The position numbers and the translations under genes were made by a program. A stretch of DNA of 64,000 bases from Leptothrix sp. (in: b-proteobacteria) (lineage in GTDB: Bacteria; Pseudomonadota; Gammaproteobacteria; Burkholderiales; Burkholderiaceae_C), in assembly GCA_013822685.1 (NCBI GenBank), contig PNKV01000003.1, positions 242,655 through 306,654 on the forward strand. The letters run 5' to 3'. This document shows, piece by piece, positions 18,340-26,768 of this stretch (positions are counted from its first letter, which is position 1; every line of letters starts with the position of its first letter). The notes beneath the pieces are model-generated. The model was given only the letters and a program-made list of their open reading frames with translations, was not told where the DNA came from and searched no databases.

Positions 18340-19679
18340 CCTTACCCATGCCGACGACGTCTTCCCTGCATTCCGCCCAGCCCCTGACGGCCGAAGAACT
18401 TACCAAACTCTGGACCCAACTGCAACAGCCCACCGCGCTGGCCGAGCTGGGCCTTTTGGTGGCCTGCCTGGGCGGCGCCTGGCTCATCGTGCGCTTGATG
18501 CGCGGCCGCCAGGCCGATGCCAAATCCATCTGGTTTGGCCAGCATGTGGTGGACGGCGTGCTGTTCCCCATCCTCGCCCTGATCCTCGCGCTGGGCGCGC
18601 GCCGCTTTCTGGCCGGTGTCGAGATCCCGCTGGCCGTGTTCCGGGTGGCCATCCCGGTGCTCGTGTCGCTGGCCGTCATCCGGCTGACTGTCAAGGTGCT
18701 GGGCGTCGTGTTTCCCAACGCGCCGGCCATGCGCGTCATCGAGCGCACGGTGTCCTGGATGGCCTGGGTCGGCAGCGTGCTGTGGATCATCGGCGTGATG
18801 CCTTTGGTGCTGGATGAGCTGGACGGCATCACCTGGAAAATCGGGGCCAGCCAAGTCAGCCTGCGCAACCTGATAGAAGGGGCGTTCAGCGCGGTGCTGG
18901 TGTTGATCTTGTCGCTGTCGCTGTCCTCCGCCATCGAGAACCGCCTGCTCAAAGGCGCGACCGACAACATGTCGCTGCGCAAGATCATGGCCAACCTGTC
19001 CCGCGCCCTGTTGCTGACAGTGGGCTTGATGGTGGCCTTGTCGGCCGTGGGCATCGACCTGACTGCGCTGTCGGTGCTGGGCGGCGCCATTGGCGTGGGC
19101 GTCGGCTTTGGTCTGCAAAAGCTGGCCGCCAATTACGTCAGCGGGTTCGTGATCCTGGCTGAGCGCAGCCTGCGCATCGGCGATCTGGTCAAGGTGGACA
19201 ACTTCGAAGGCCGCATCACCGACATCAACACCCGCTACACCGTCCTGCGCTCGTCCGCAGGTCGCGAAGCCATCGTCCCCAACGAAATGCTGATCACCCA
19301 GCGGGTTGAAAACGCCTCGCTGGCCGACAACAAGCTGCTGCTCATGACCGAGGTGCAAGTGGCCTACGGCACCGACCTGGATTGGTTGCGGCCCTTGTTG
19401 GCCGAGGCCGTGGCCAAAGTGCCCCGCATCCTGCCCAGCCCCGCGCCCGCGGTTCATTTGACGGCGTTCGCCCCCGATGGCCTGGGGCTGACCGTGGCCT
19501 TCTGGATCGGCGACCCTGAAAATGGTCAATTGGCGGCACGGTCCGAGGTCAATCTGGCCATTCTGGCCACGCTGAACCACCTGCAGGTTGATATTCCCTA
19601 TCCTCAAAGGGTCGTTCATCTCAATGCGCCGCTTGAGGTATCCTCCGCCGAACATGACATCACCCACGACGCAACCTGA
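18336..19679 (+). CDS. MscS-family mechanosensitive ion channel
   Basis: A 447-residue inner-membrane channel. Five or so hydrophobic helices (about 30-240) precede the pore helix and conserved MscS region GGAIGVGVGFGLQKLAANYV and RSLRIGDLV, followed by the cytoplasmic beta domain and vestibule. Coupled to the upstream deacetylase gene and overlapping the pssA start by 26 bp, so the three are read as one unit. Confidence 0.93.
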   Translation: MTLPMPTTSSLHSAQPLTAEELTKLWTQLQQPTALAELGLLVACLGGAWLIVRLMRGRQADAKSIWFGQHVVDGVLFPILALILALGARRFLAGVEIPLAVFRVAIPVLVSLAVIRLTVKVLGVVFPNAPAMRVIERTVSWMAWVGSVLWIIGVMPLVLDELDGITWKIGASQVSLRNLIEGAFSAVLVLILSLSLSSAIENRLLKGATDNMSLRKIMANLSRALLLTVGLMVALSAVGIDLTALSVLGGAIGVGVGFGLQKLAANYVSGFVILAERSLRIGDLVKVDNFEGRITDINTRYTVLRSSAGREAIVPNEMLITQRVENASLADNKLLLMTEVQVAYGTDLDWLRPLLAEAVAKVPRILPSPAPAVHLTAFAPDGLGLTVAFWIGDPENGQLAARSEVNLAILATLNHLQVDIPYPQRVVHLNAPLEVSSAEHDITHDAT

Positions 19680-20514
19680 CCAAGCCTCGACCCGAGTGGT
19701 CGACCTGCCCCTGGACGACACGGAAGACTCGCCCGGCGTGCGTCGGCGCCGTAAGGGCATCTTCATCCTGCCCAACCTGTTCACCTTGGCGGCCCTGTTC
19801 GGTGGCTTCTACGGCATCGTGATGGCCATGAACGGGCAATTCGAGCAATCGGCCATCGGCATTTTTTGCGCCATGGTGCTGGACAGCCTGGATGGCCGCG
19901 TGGCCCGCATGACCAACACGCAAAGCGCGTTTGGCGAGCAGATGGACAGCCTGTCGGACATGGTGTCCTTTGGCGCCGCGCCCGCGCTCATCGCCTATGA
20001 GTGGGCGCTGAAGGGCTTGGGCAAGTGGGGCTGGATCGCCGCCTTTGTGTATTGCTCTTGTGCAGCCTTGCGCCTGGCGCGCTTCAACACCAACATCGGT
20101 GTGGTCGACAAGCGCTTCTTCCAGGGCCTGCCCAGCCCGGCCGCCGCCGCATTGGTGATCGGCCTGATCTGGGTGGTGACCGACCTCGACCCAGGGCTGC
20201 GCTCGGAACCCTGGATGATCTGGCTGGCCTTCGGCTTCACGCTGTACGCGGGCCTGACGATGGTCACCAATGTGCCCTTCTACAGCTTCAAGGACGTCAG
20301 CTTCAAACGCACGGTGCCTTTCATCGTGATTGTGGCGATCGCGCTGGGCATTGCAGTGGTCACCATTCACCCGCCCGTGGTGCTCTTCGGTGTTTTCGTG
20401 GTTTATGGCGTGTCGGGCTACGGCGTTTATGTATGGAAGCGCATGAAAGGCAAACCGGTGAGCGTGATCTCTACCTCGACCGACGAGCCCGATGAAGAAG
20501 GACTACACCGCTGA
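19654..20514 (+). CDS. pssA: CDP-diacylglycerol-serine O-phosphatidyltransferase
   Basis: Makes phosphatidylserine, the precursor of phosphatidylethanolamine, in the inner membrane. The 286-residue protein has the CDP-alcohol phosphotransferase motif in LDGRVARMTNTQSAFGEQMD followed by SLSD, and about seven hydrophobic helices. I prefer ATG 19654, 26 bp inside the end of the MscS gene; an in-frame ATG at 19624 is an alternative. It is followed by the leuA attenuator. pssA next to leuA is common in Burkholderiales. Confidence 0.92.
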   Translation: MTSPTTQPDQASTRVVDLPLDDTEDSPGVRRRRKGIFILPNLFTLAALFGGFYGIVMAMNGQFEQSAIGIFCAMVLDSLDGRVARMTNTQSAFGEQMDSLSDMVSFGAAPALIAYEWALKGLGKWGWIAAFVYCSCAALRLARFNTNIGVVDKRFFQGLPSPAAAALVIGLIWVVTDLDPGLRSEPWMIWLAFGFTLYAGLTMVTNVPFYSFKDVSFKRTVPFIVIVAIALGIAVVTIHPPVVLFGVFVVYGVSGYGVYVWKRMKGKPVSVISTSTDEPDEEGLHR

Positions 20515-20558
20515 TAGCTTTTTCGGGGCTTTTGCCCGGTATCAGGCCATGAGCCCCG

Positions 20559-20567
20559 TGCTATATT
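20559..20567 (+). promoter_or_regulatory. Extended -10 promoter for the leuA leader
   Basis: TG-C-TATATT (20559-20567) matches an extended -10 element; no strong -35 is present at the correct distance. The predicted start point falls at about 20574-20575, on the A of the leader ATG, so the leader transcript would be leaderless. The start point is inference. Confidence 0.55.
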
Positions 20568-20574
20568 GCTTTCC

Positions 20575-20631
20575 ATGACGACCTTCAACGCCAACCTGCT
20601 ACTACTTCTAGGAGTGCCTCGGGCGCGTTGA
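20575..20631 (+). CDS. leuL: Leucine leader peptide (attenuator)
   Basis: An 18-codon frame reads MTTFNANLLLLLGVPRAR. Codons 8-12 are five consecutive Leu codons (CTG CTA CTA CTT CTA, 20596-20610); CTA is rare in such GC-rich genomes, which would make translation sensitive to charging of tRNA-Leu(UAG). The last codons and stop (20620-20629) can pair with the 5' arm of the downstream terminator (20673-20681) apart from one bulged G, forming an antiterminator when a ribosome stalls on the Leu codons. No Shine-Dalgarno sequence is visible, in keeping with a leaderless start. The layout is that of classical amino-acid attenuation. Confidence 0.88.
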   Translation: MTTFNANLLLLLGVPRAR

Positions 20632-20670
20632 TCGCTTTCGTTTGTACCTTGTACACATCCGAACTTTCGC

Positions 20671-20709
20671 AAAACGGCCCGCCAGCATTGCCCGCGGGCC
20701 GTTTTGTTT
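20671..20709 (+). terminator. Attenuator terminator upstream of leuA
   Basis: A perfect 12-bp stem (20671-20682 with 20694-20705) with an 11-nt loop and a T-rich tail lies between the leader peptide and leuA. Its 5' arm can pair instead with 20620-20629 in the leader. It is the termination half of the leucine attenuator. Confidence 0.9.
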
Positions 20710-20799
20710 GGTAGCAGCCATTTCAAGTGTCGCCAAGCCCAAACAGCCCCCAGTGCTGAGGTTTGACCAGAACCCTTGACGTGTCCCACGGAGACCACC

Positions 20800-22341
20800 A
20801 TGACCGATAAACTCATCATTTTCGACACCACCTTGCGCGATGGCGAGCAATCGCCCGGCGCCTCCATGACCCGCGACGAAAAGCTGCGCATCGCCAAGCA
20901 ACTCGAGCGGCTGAAGGTGGACGTGATCGAAGCCGGTTTTGCCGCTTCATCCAATGGTGACTTCGAGGCCGTCAAGTCCATTGCCGCCGCCATCAAGGAT
21001 TCCACCGTGTGCTCGCTGGCCCGGGCCAACGACCGCGACATTGCCCGCGCCGCCGAAGCCTTGAAGGGCGCCAACTCTTGGCGTATCCACACCTTCATCG
21101 CGACCAGCGCCTTGCACATGGAGAAGAAGCTGCGCATGTCGCCCGAGCAGGTGCTGGAGCAGGCCAAGCTGTCGGTGCGTTTCGCCCGCAACCTCACCAG
21201 CGACGTCGAGTTCTCGGCCGAAGACGGTTACCGCTCCGACATCGATTACCTGGCCCGCGTGGTCGAGGCGGTGATCAACGAGGGCGCGACCACCATCAAC
21301 ATCCCCGACACCGTCGGCTATGGCATCCCCGACCTGTACGGCACTTTCATCAAGACCCTGCGTGAGAAGGTGCCTAACTCCGACAAGGCGATCTGGTCAG
21401 TGCACTGCCACAACGACCTGGGCATGGCCGTGGCCAACTCGCTGGCTGGCGTCAAGATCGGTGGGGCGCGCCAGATCGAGTGCACCATCAATGGCCTGGG
21501 CGAGCGCGCCGGCAACTGCGCCCTTGAAGAAGTCGTGATGGCCGTCAAGACGCGCCGGGAGTACTTTGGCCTGGACACGCGCATCGACGCCAGCCAGATC
21601 ATGTCGGCTTCGCGCCTGGTCTCGCAAACAACGGGCTTCGTGGTGCAGCCCAACAAGGCTGTGGTGGGGGCCAACGCATTCGCGCACGCTTCGGGCATCC
21701 ACCAGGACGGCGTGCTCAAGGCCCGGGACACCTACGAAATCATGCGCGCCGAAGACGTGGGCTGGGCCGCCAACAAGATCGTGCTGGGCAAATTGTCGGG
21801 CCGCAACGCCTTCAAGCAGCGCCTGACCGAACTCGGCATCGACCTCGATTCCGAAGCCGGCATCAACACGGCGTTTGCCAAGTTCAAGGAACTGGCCGAC
21901 CGCAAGAGCGAAATTTTCGACGAGGACATCATCGCCTTGGTCGGTGACGAAAGCGTCACCCTCGAGCAAGAGCATTACCGCCTGGTGTCACTGTCTCAGC
22001 GCTCCGAAACCGGCGAGCGTCCACATGCCAGCATCGTCTTCGCGGCGGGCGACACTGAACACCAATCCGAGAGCGATGGCAATGGCCCGGTGGACGCGAG
22101 TCTCAAGGCAATTGAGACCGTCGTGAAAAGTGGCGCGGAAATCGTCCTCTACTCGGTCAATGCAATCACCTCCGGAAGCACAGAATCGCAGGGAGAGGTG
22201 ACCGTTCGTTTGCAACACAGTGGGCGCGTGGTCAATGGGGTCGGAGCCGATCCGGACATCGTGGTGGCGTCAGCCAAAGCCTACCTGGCAGCGTTGAACA
22301 AGCTGCACAGCAAGGCCGAAAGGGTTGCGGCGCAAGGGTAA
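20800..22341 (+). CDS. leuA: 2-isopropylmalate synthase
   Basis: First enzyme of leucine synthesis: condenses 2-oxoisovalerate with acetyl-CoA. The 513-residue protein starts with [16 protein letters not shown] (metal-binding Arg-Asp), has [14 protein letters not shown] (the metal-binding His pair), and [16 protein letters not shown]. The C-terminal part (about 390-510) is the LeuA regulatory domain for leucine feedback. I use ATG 20800 behind a GGAGACC ribosome site. It stands alone here without leuCDB. Expression is very probably set by the leader attenuator immediately upstream. Confidence 0.97.
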   Translation: MTDKLIIFDTTLRDGEQSPGASMTRDEKLRIAKQLERLKVDVIEAGFAASSNGDFEAVKSIAAAIKDSTVCSLARANDRDIARAAEALKGANSWRIHTFIATSALHMEKKLRMSPEQVLEQAKLSVRFARNLTSDVEFSAEDGYRSDIDYLARVVEAVINEGATTINIPDTVGYGIPDLYGTFIKTLREKVPNSDKAIWSVHCHNDLGMAVANSLAGVKIGGARQIECTINGLGERAGNCALEEVVMAVKTRREYFGLDTRIDASQIMSASRLVSQTTGFVVQPNKAVVGANAFAHASGIHQDGVLKARDTYEIMRAEDVGWAANKIVLGKLSGRNAFKQRLTELGIDLDSEAGINTAFAKFKELADRKSEIFDEDIIALVGDESVTLEQEHYRLVSLSQRSETGERPHASIVFAAGDTEHQSESDGNGPVDASLKAIETVVKSGAEIVLYSVNAITSGSTESQGEVTVRLQHSGRVVNGVGADPDIVVASAKAYLAALNKLHSKAERVAAQG

Positions 22342-22381
22342 ACCCTTGATCATGATGGCCTGAATGGCGAGGTCACTTTAC

Positions 22382-22418
22382 AAAAGGCGCGTAAGTCATT
22401 GATCTGGCGCGCCTTTTT
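22382..22418 (+). terminator. Rho-independent terminator after leuA
   Basis: A 10-bp stem (22382-22391 with 22408-22417) and a T run lie 40 bp after the leuA stop. Confidence 0.8.
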
Positions 22419-22451
22419 AATTACACTTCGCACTGTGACGAAAGGGCTGTG

Positions 22452-23624
22452 ATGGTCGTGCTCAAGAAGTTCAAGAAAAGTTGTTTGACGCTGATGGTGA
22501 TGCTGTCTGTGGCCTGCCTGGCCATGACCACGCCAGGCTTGGCCGAGGCCAAGGCAAAAACGAAATCCAAGGCCCGCACCACCGCCACTGCCAAGTCCAC
22601 GCGTGTCGTTCAAGGCAACAAGGTCAAGGCCACCAAGGTCCGCAAAGCCCGCACCATCCGTGCCCGGGGCCCTGCCAAGGTGTCCCGCGTCCGGGTTCGC
22701 ATGCCAATGGCGTCCTTGTCGACATCGGCCGGCGGTTCGGTCATCAAGGCCACGGCGGTGGGCGCCGCCGCGGGCATGTCGGCGGCCTCCGGTGCATCGT
22801 TTGGCCAGCTTTATGGCCTGCACCACACGGCTGATCCGCTGGACCTCAAGTCCAGCGTGGCTTTCGTGATGGACCAGGACACCAATGAGATTTTGCTGTC
22901 CAAGAATTCCGAAGCGGTCTTGCCCATTGCCTCGCTGACCAAGCTGATGACCGCCATGGTGGTGGTCGAGGCCAAGTTGCCGCTCGATGAATCGATCACC
23001 ATAACCTCTGATGATGTGGACACGGAAAAGAACAGCAGTTCACGCCTGGCCGTGGGTGCCACGCTGACCCGGGGTGAATTGCTGCACCTGGCCTTGATGT
23101 CCTCTGAAAACCGCGCGGCGCATGCCTTGGGCCGCATCTACCCGGGGGGCATGCAGGCCTTCGTGGTCGCGATGAACCGCAAGGCACAGCTTTTGAGCAT
23201 GGCCGACACCAAGTACGTCGAGCCCACCGGCTTGAGCAGCAAGAACCAATCCAGCGCTCGTGATCTGGCCACGTTGGTCAAGGCCGCCTACCAGCAGCCC
23301 TTGATCCGTGAGCTGTCCACATCGCGCGAGTATGCCGTTCACCTGGGCGCACGCCAGCTTCAGTTCCGCACCACCAACAGCCTGGTGCGCAGCCCAAACT
23401 GGGACATCGGTCTGCAAAAAACCGGTTACATCGTCGAAGCTGGCCGCTGCCTGGTCTTGCAGGCCCGCATGGCTGGCCGCAAGTTGATCATGGTGTTCCT
23501 TGATTCCACCGGCAAATATTCGCGCCAGGCCGATGCCGAGCGCGTTCGCCGCTGGATTGAGACCTCACCTCCATCGCCGCGTGGTTCGGCCGATCTGGTC
23601 GCCATTCCCAAGGTCACGTCCTGA
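22452..23624 (+). CDS. D-alanyl-D-alanine endopeptidase (PbpG-like penicillin-binding protein)
   Basis: A 390-residue exported low-molecular-mass penicillin-binding protein of the S11 group that cuts peptidoglycan cross-links. Motifs are SxxK (PIASLTKLM), SxN (SSEN) and KTG (QKTGYIVEAG). A signal peptide (about 12-34) is followed by an unusual strongly basic stretch (about 33-85; KAKTKSKARTTATAK and KATKVRKARTIRARG) before the catalytic domain starts near residue 125. A GTG three bases upstream (22449) is an equal start choice. Confidence 0.9.
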   Translation: MVVLKKFKKSCLTLMVMLSVACLAMTTPGLAEAKAKTKSKARTTATAKSTRVVQGNKVKATKVRKARTIRARGPAKVSRVRVRMPMASLSTSAGGSVIKATAVGAAAGMSAASGASFGQLYGLHHTADPLDLKSSVAFVMDQDTNEILLSKNSEAVLPIASLTKLMTAMVVVEAKLPLDESITITSDDVDTEKNSSSRLAVGATLTRGELLHLALMSSENRAAHALGRIYPGGMQAFVVAMNRKAQLLSMADTKYVEPTGLSSKNQSSARDLATLVKAAYQQPLIRELSTSREYAVHLGARQLQFRTTNSLVRSPNWDIGLQKTGYIVEAGRCLVLQARMAGRKLIMVFLDSTGKYSRQADAERVRRWIETSPPSPRGSADLVAIPKVTS

Positions 23625-23664
23625 CGGATCAACTGCCAGCCAAACCGGGTTAGGCAGCTCAAAG

Positions 23665-23688
23665 AAAAAGGCCCGAGGGGCCTTTTTT
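23665..23688 (+). terminator. Terminator between the PBP gene and iclR-type gene
   Basis: A short AAAAAGGCCC...GGGCCTTTTTT hairpin between convergent genes, with A and T tracts that could work in both directions. Confidence 0.8.
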
Positions 23689-23714
23689 CATGTCAGGCCA
23701 CGAGGGCCGTGTGC

Positions 23715-24458
23715 TCAGCGTCCCGACCAGCCCATCGAGTTGGAAATCCGGCCAGCTGTGCTTTTCAGTGCCTCGCCCCATTCGGCGCTCAGGCGCAAGC
23801 TGGAGGTGTTCAATGCCAGGCTGGCCACGATCTGGCCCTGGTCGTCCATCACGGGTGCTGCCGCTTGTTGCAGTGCGGCCTCCACCGAATCGCCATCCAC
23901 CGCAAAGCCATTCGCCCGGATGTTCTGCAGTTCGGTGTGCAGTGTGTCGGCGCGGGTGCCATTGGTGTGGGCCAGGGCGTGCAACTGAGCGGCTGTCCAT
24001 TGGCTGATCAACACCTTGCCTGCTGCGCTGGCCGCCAGCGGCGTGCGTGCGCCCAGCACACGGTTCACCTGGATGCCGTTGCGTTCGCTGCTGGTGCGCT
24101 CTGCGCACACCGATTCGTCATCCTGGCGGATGTGCAGGGCCACGGTCTGGCCGGTCAGGCGATGCAGCTCTTGCATGGGGCGCATGGCCAAGTCGCGCAC
24201 ATCCAGGCGGGATTTGACCAGGTTGCCCAATTGGAGCAAGCGCAAGCCCAGGCGGTAAGTGCCCGGCCCGGAACGCTCGACAAACCCGCCAACCGCCAGA
24301 TCATTGAGGATGCGGTGGGCGGTGGATGGGTGCAAACCCGTGCGTTCGCTCACGGTTTTCAGCGAAACGGAGTCTCCTTCGTGGGCCAAGGTGTCCAAAA
24401 GACTGAACATTCTGGCCATGACCTGGATCGAAGTGGAGGGCGAAGTGGATTCACTCAT
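23715..24458 (-). CDS. IclR-family transcriptional regulator
   Basis: A 247-residue DNA-binding protein. The winged helix-turn-helix (about 12-75) includes VSERTGLHPSTAHRILNDL; the effector domain (about 90-245) includes RTPLAASAAGKVLISQW. The ATG at 24458 fits family length. It is divergent from the TIGR03790-type gene with a 124-bp gap, so it may regulate that gene or itself. The effector cannot be told from sequence. Confidence 0.92.
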   Translation of the reverse strand: MSESTSPSTSIQVMARMFSLLDTLAHEGDSVSLKTVSERTGLHPSTAHRILNDLAVGGFVERSGPGTYRLGLRLLQLGNLVKSRLDVRDLAMRPMQELHRLTGQTVALHIRQDDESVCAERTSSERNGIQVNRVLGARTPLAASAAGKVLISQWTAAQLHALAHTNGTRADTLHTELQNIRANGFAVDGDSVEAALQQAAAPVMDDQGQIVASLALNTSSLRLSAEWGEALKSTAGRISNSMGWSGR

Positions 24459-24582
24459 CGGGTTTTCCTTTGTGGCAAACCATTTTGAAAGGTGGGATCC
24501 CTCGTCATTCGGCGAAATAATCAGTGGCTTGAGGCCCATATAGGGGCACATCAGCCCACTTTCCGGGATTTGATAACGCCTT

Positions 24583-25734
24583 ATGAAAAATCTCTTGCAT
24601 GAAGTCCTCTTTCGGGCAGCTTGGGCCGGCGGGCTGGCGGTGGCCTCGTTCATGTTCACGGGTGCGGTCAGCGCCGCAGTGCCCTCCCTGGCGGCAGAGT
24701 TCAGTGAGTCGGCGGCGTCCAGCGGTTCATCACCTGCCTCGGGCCGACGCTGGATGACCATGCCAAGGGTGTTTGGGCGCCTTACCGCCAAAGATGCGGG
24801 CGTGGTCATCAACACCGACGATCCGTATTCCGTGCAGGTCGGCGAGTACTACGCCAAGGCGCGGGGCATTCCAGCCAGCCGCGTGCTTCGCATCAGCTTG
24901 CCCATGAAGCCCACCCTGGCGCCAGATGAGTTCGACGACTTCAAAAAGCAGATCGACACCTTCTTTGGCCCCAAAGTGCAAGCCCTGGCTTTGACCTGGC
25001 GGCTGCCTTATGGGGTGAACTGCAACTCCATCACCGGGGCGTTGGCCATGGGCTACGACGCCAAGTTGTGCGGCAACAGTTGTGCCGTGCCGGGCAAGAC
25101 TTCCACTTATTTCGGATCCAGCTCCACCAAGCCCTTCACCGATCACCGCATGCGCCTGAGCATGTTGCTGGCGGCCAAAGACGCCGATTCAGCCAAAGCC
25201 CTGATCGACCGGGGCGTGCGCTCCGATGGCACCTTGGGCTTGCGGGGCGCCCCTGCGGTCAACGCCCATTTCGTCACCACATCCGACAGCATCCGCAGCG
25301 TTCGCCAGCAACTCTTCCCACCTGCGGGCAGCAATCCGCCCTTTGGTGTGGACGTCTACCTGGACCAGACTGATGCCTTGAAAAACGCTGACCGGGTCAT
25401 GCTGTACCAAACGGGGCGTGCGCAGGTGGATTTCCTGGACACGAATGAGTTCGTGCCGGGGGCGTTGGGGGACCACCTCACGTCGTTTGGCGGCATCCTC
25501 GACAAGCCACATGGGCAGATGACCGTGTTGTCGTGGATCGATGCGGGGGTCACCGCCACCTATGGCACCACGAGCGAGCCCTGCGCGCATTTGCAGAAGT
25601 TTCCCCATCCTCAGGCCCTGATCGGGTTTTACCTGCAAGGGGCCACCGCCCTTGAGGCCTATTGGAAAAGCGTGGCCTGGCCTCAGCAAGGGTTGTTCGT
25701 GGGCGAGCCGCTGGCCTCACCGTTCGGGCGCTGA
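24583..25734 (+). CDS. TIGR03790-type exported protein of unknown function
   Basis: A 383-residue protein with an N-terminal signal sequence (about 12-36). The segments VVINTDDPYSVQVGEYYAK and RGIPASRVL, and later FYLQGATALEAYWKSV, fit the family known to me as TIGR03790, which as I recall is spread sporadically and tends to occur in genomes that encode exosortase/PEP-CTERM systems. No PEP-CTERM gene is visible in this window. Several Cys (NCNSITGALAMGYDAKLCGNS) could form disulfides. Function is not known. Confidence 0.72.
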   Translation: MKNLLHEVLFRAAWAGGLAVASFMFTGAVSAAVPSLAAEFSESAASSGSSPASGRRWMTMPRVFGRLTAKDAGVVINTDDPYSVQVGEYYAKARGIPASRVLRISLPMKPTLAPDEFDDFKKQIDTFFGPKVQALALTWRLPYGVNCNSITGALAMGYDAKLCGNSCAVPGKTSTYFGSSSTKPFTDHRMRLSMLLAAKDADSAKALIDRGVRSDGTLGLRGAPAVNAHFVTTSDSIRSVRQQLFPPAGSNPPFGVDVYLDQTDALKNADRVMLYQTGRAQVDFLDTNEFVPGALGDHLTSFGGILDKPHGQMTVLSWIDAGVTATYGTTSEPCAHLQKFPHPQALIGFYLQGATALEAYWKSVAWPQQGLFVGEPLASPFGR

Positions 25735-26592
25735 ATACCAGCCCCAGCGCACCCGGGTGGCAATCCACCATTTGCGCAATGGTGTGAGCATGAGCCGTTC
25801 GTGCAGCACGCGCTCACCCTGCGCGGCAATCTCGTCGATCAACGCCATCTGCAATGCCGCCAGCACGGCCAGGGGGCGCAGAGCACGCCGGTCTGCGGCA
25901 GGCAGTTGGTCGATGGACCGCCAGGGCGCTGCCAGGCTTTGACGTGCCTGTGCGTGCAGGTGCGTGAGCAGGGCGGGCCACTGCACCGGGGCCTGGCCCG
26001 GTTGAGGTCGCAGCAACTCATGGGCTTTCACGTCGTGTTGCTGCAGGATGCTGACCGGCGTGTGCAGCCAGCCCAGCCGTGCGTCCTGCCCCAGTCGGCT
26101 CAAGTGGTGTGCTTGCCGCAGCCCCCAGCCCAGCTCACGGGCGGCTGACAGCGCCTCGGGCGACCGGGCGCCCAGCAAATGTGCAGCGGCCTCGCAGGCG
26201 GCGCCCGTGGTGGCCAGGGCGTGCTTGCGTTGGCTGGGTTCGTCCAGCCAGCGCGTTTGTTGCACCAGGGCCTGCATGCCATCGACCTGCGCCAGCCACA
26301 ACTCTGGTGGCGGCCATTGCCCGGGGGCGGGCACCGGCTGGGCCAAAGGTTTGGTCAGTGGGTGGGTGGGCTTGCCCTCAAAGCTGTTGCGCACCTCCTG
26401 GGCCCACCAGGCCAGCTTGGTCTGGGCCACTCCGGGGTCGTTCACCGTGAGTGGAATGGCGCTGACCTCGTGCCACCAGTGAACCCAGGCTTGAAGCGCC
26501 GGGCGCAAGGCCTCGGGGGTAGATTGCAGCGCATAGTAAAGACTGCTGCCCGGCCTGATGGGTGACAGTGGGGCGTTTGGCGATTGAGGCAT
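25717..26592 (-). CDS. Squalene/phytoene-synthase-like protein, probably degenerate
   Basis: A 291-residue protein from ATG 26592. The overall fold pattern and segments such as TKLAWWAQEV and LGWGLRQAHHLSRL resemble squalene/phytoene synthases. I do not see the two Asp-rich motifs (DxxxD) that bind the diphosphates; the place of the second holds LGQDARLGWLHTP. It may be a non-catalytic relative such as the NDUFAF6-like proteins. It is convergent with the preceding gene, overlapping its end by 18 bp. Confidence 0.65.
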   Translation of the reverse strand: MPQSPNAPLSPIRPGSSLYYALQSTPEALRPALQAWVHWWHEVSAIPLTVNDPGVAQTKLAWWAQEVRNSFEGKPTHPLTKPLAQPVPAPGQWPPPELWLAQVDGMQALVQQTRWLDEPSQRKHALATTGAACEAAAHLLGARSPEALSAARELGWGLRQAHHLSRLGQDARLGWLHTPVSILQQHDVKAHELLRPQPGQAPVQWPALLTHLHAQARQSLAAPWRSIDQLPAADRRALRPLAVLAALQMALIDEIAAQGERVLHERLMLTPLRKWWIATRVRWGWYSAPER

Positions 26593-26628
26593 GGGCTGGA
26601 GGTGGGCAAAGACACGACATTGTCTCAA

Positions 26629-26657
26629 TTGACGCGAGCCCACACAAAAAACAAGAT
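26629..26657 (+). promoter_or_regulatory. Predicted sigma-70 promoter of the RND efflux operon
   Basis: TTGACG (26629-26634), 17-bp spacer, CAAGAT (26652-26657). The -35 match is good, the -10 modest. The inverted repeat at 26659-26676 begins 2 bp downstream. Confidence 0.5.
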
Positions 26658-26658
26658 T

Positions 26659-26676
26659 ACTGACCCGTTGGTCAGT
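26659..26676. promoter_or_regulatory. TetR-type operator upstream of the RND efflux operon
   Basis: A perfect inverted repeat, ACTGACC-CGTT-GGTCAGT, with 7-bp arms and a 4-bp centre. Form and position over the predicted transcription start fit a TetR-family repressor site. No tetR-like gene is adjacent in this window. Confidence 0.65.
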
Positions 26677-26768
26677 TACGATGGCGCCCTGAAAGTCAGC
26701 GGATTTAGACAATGACAGGGATGAACCATGAGCCGCTGCCATGGGCCCTCCATCAATTGAGCGACCTC

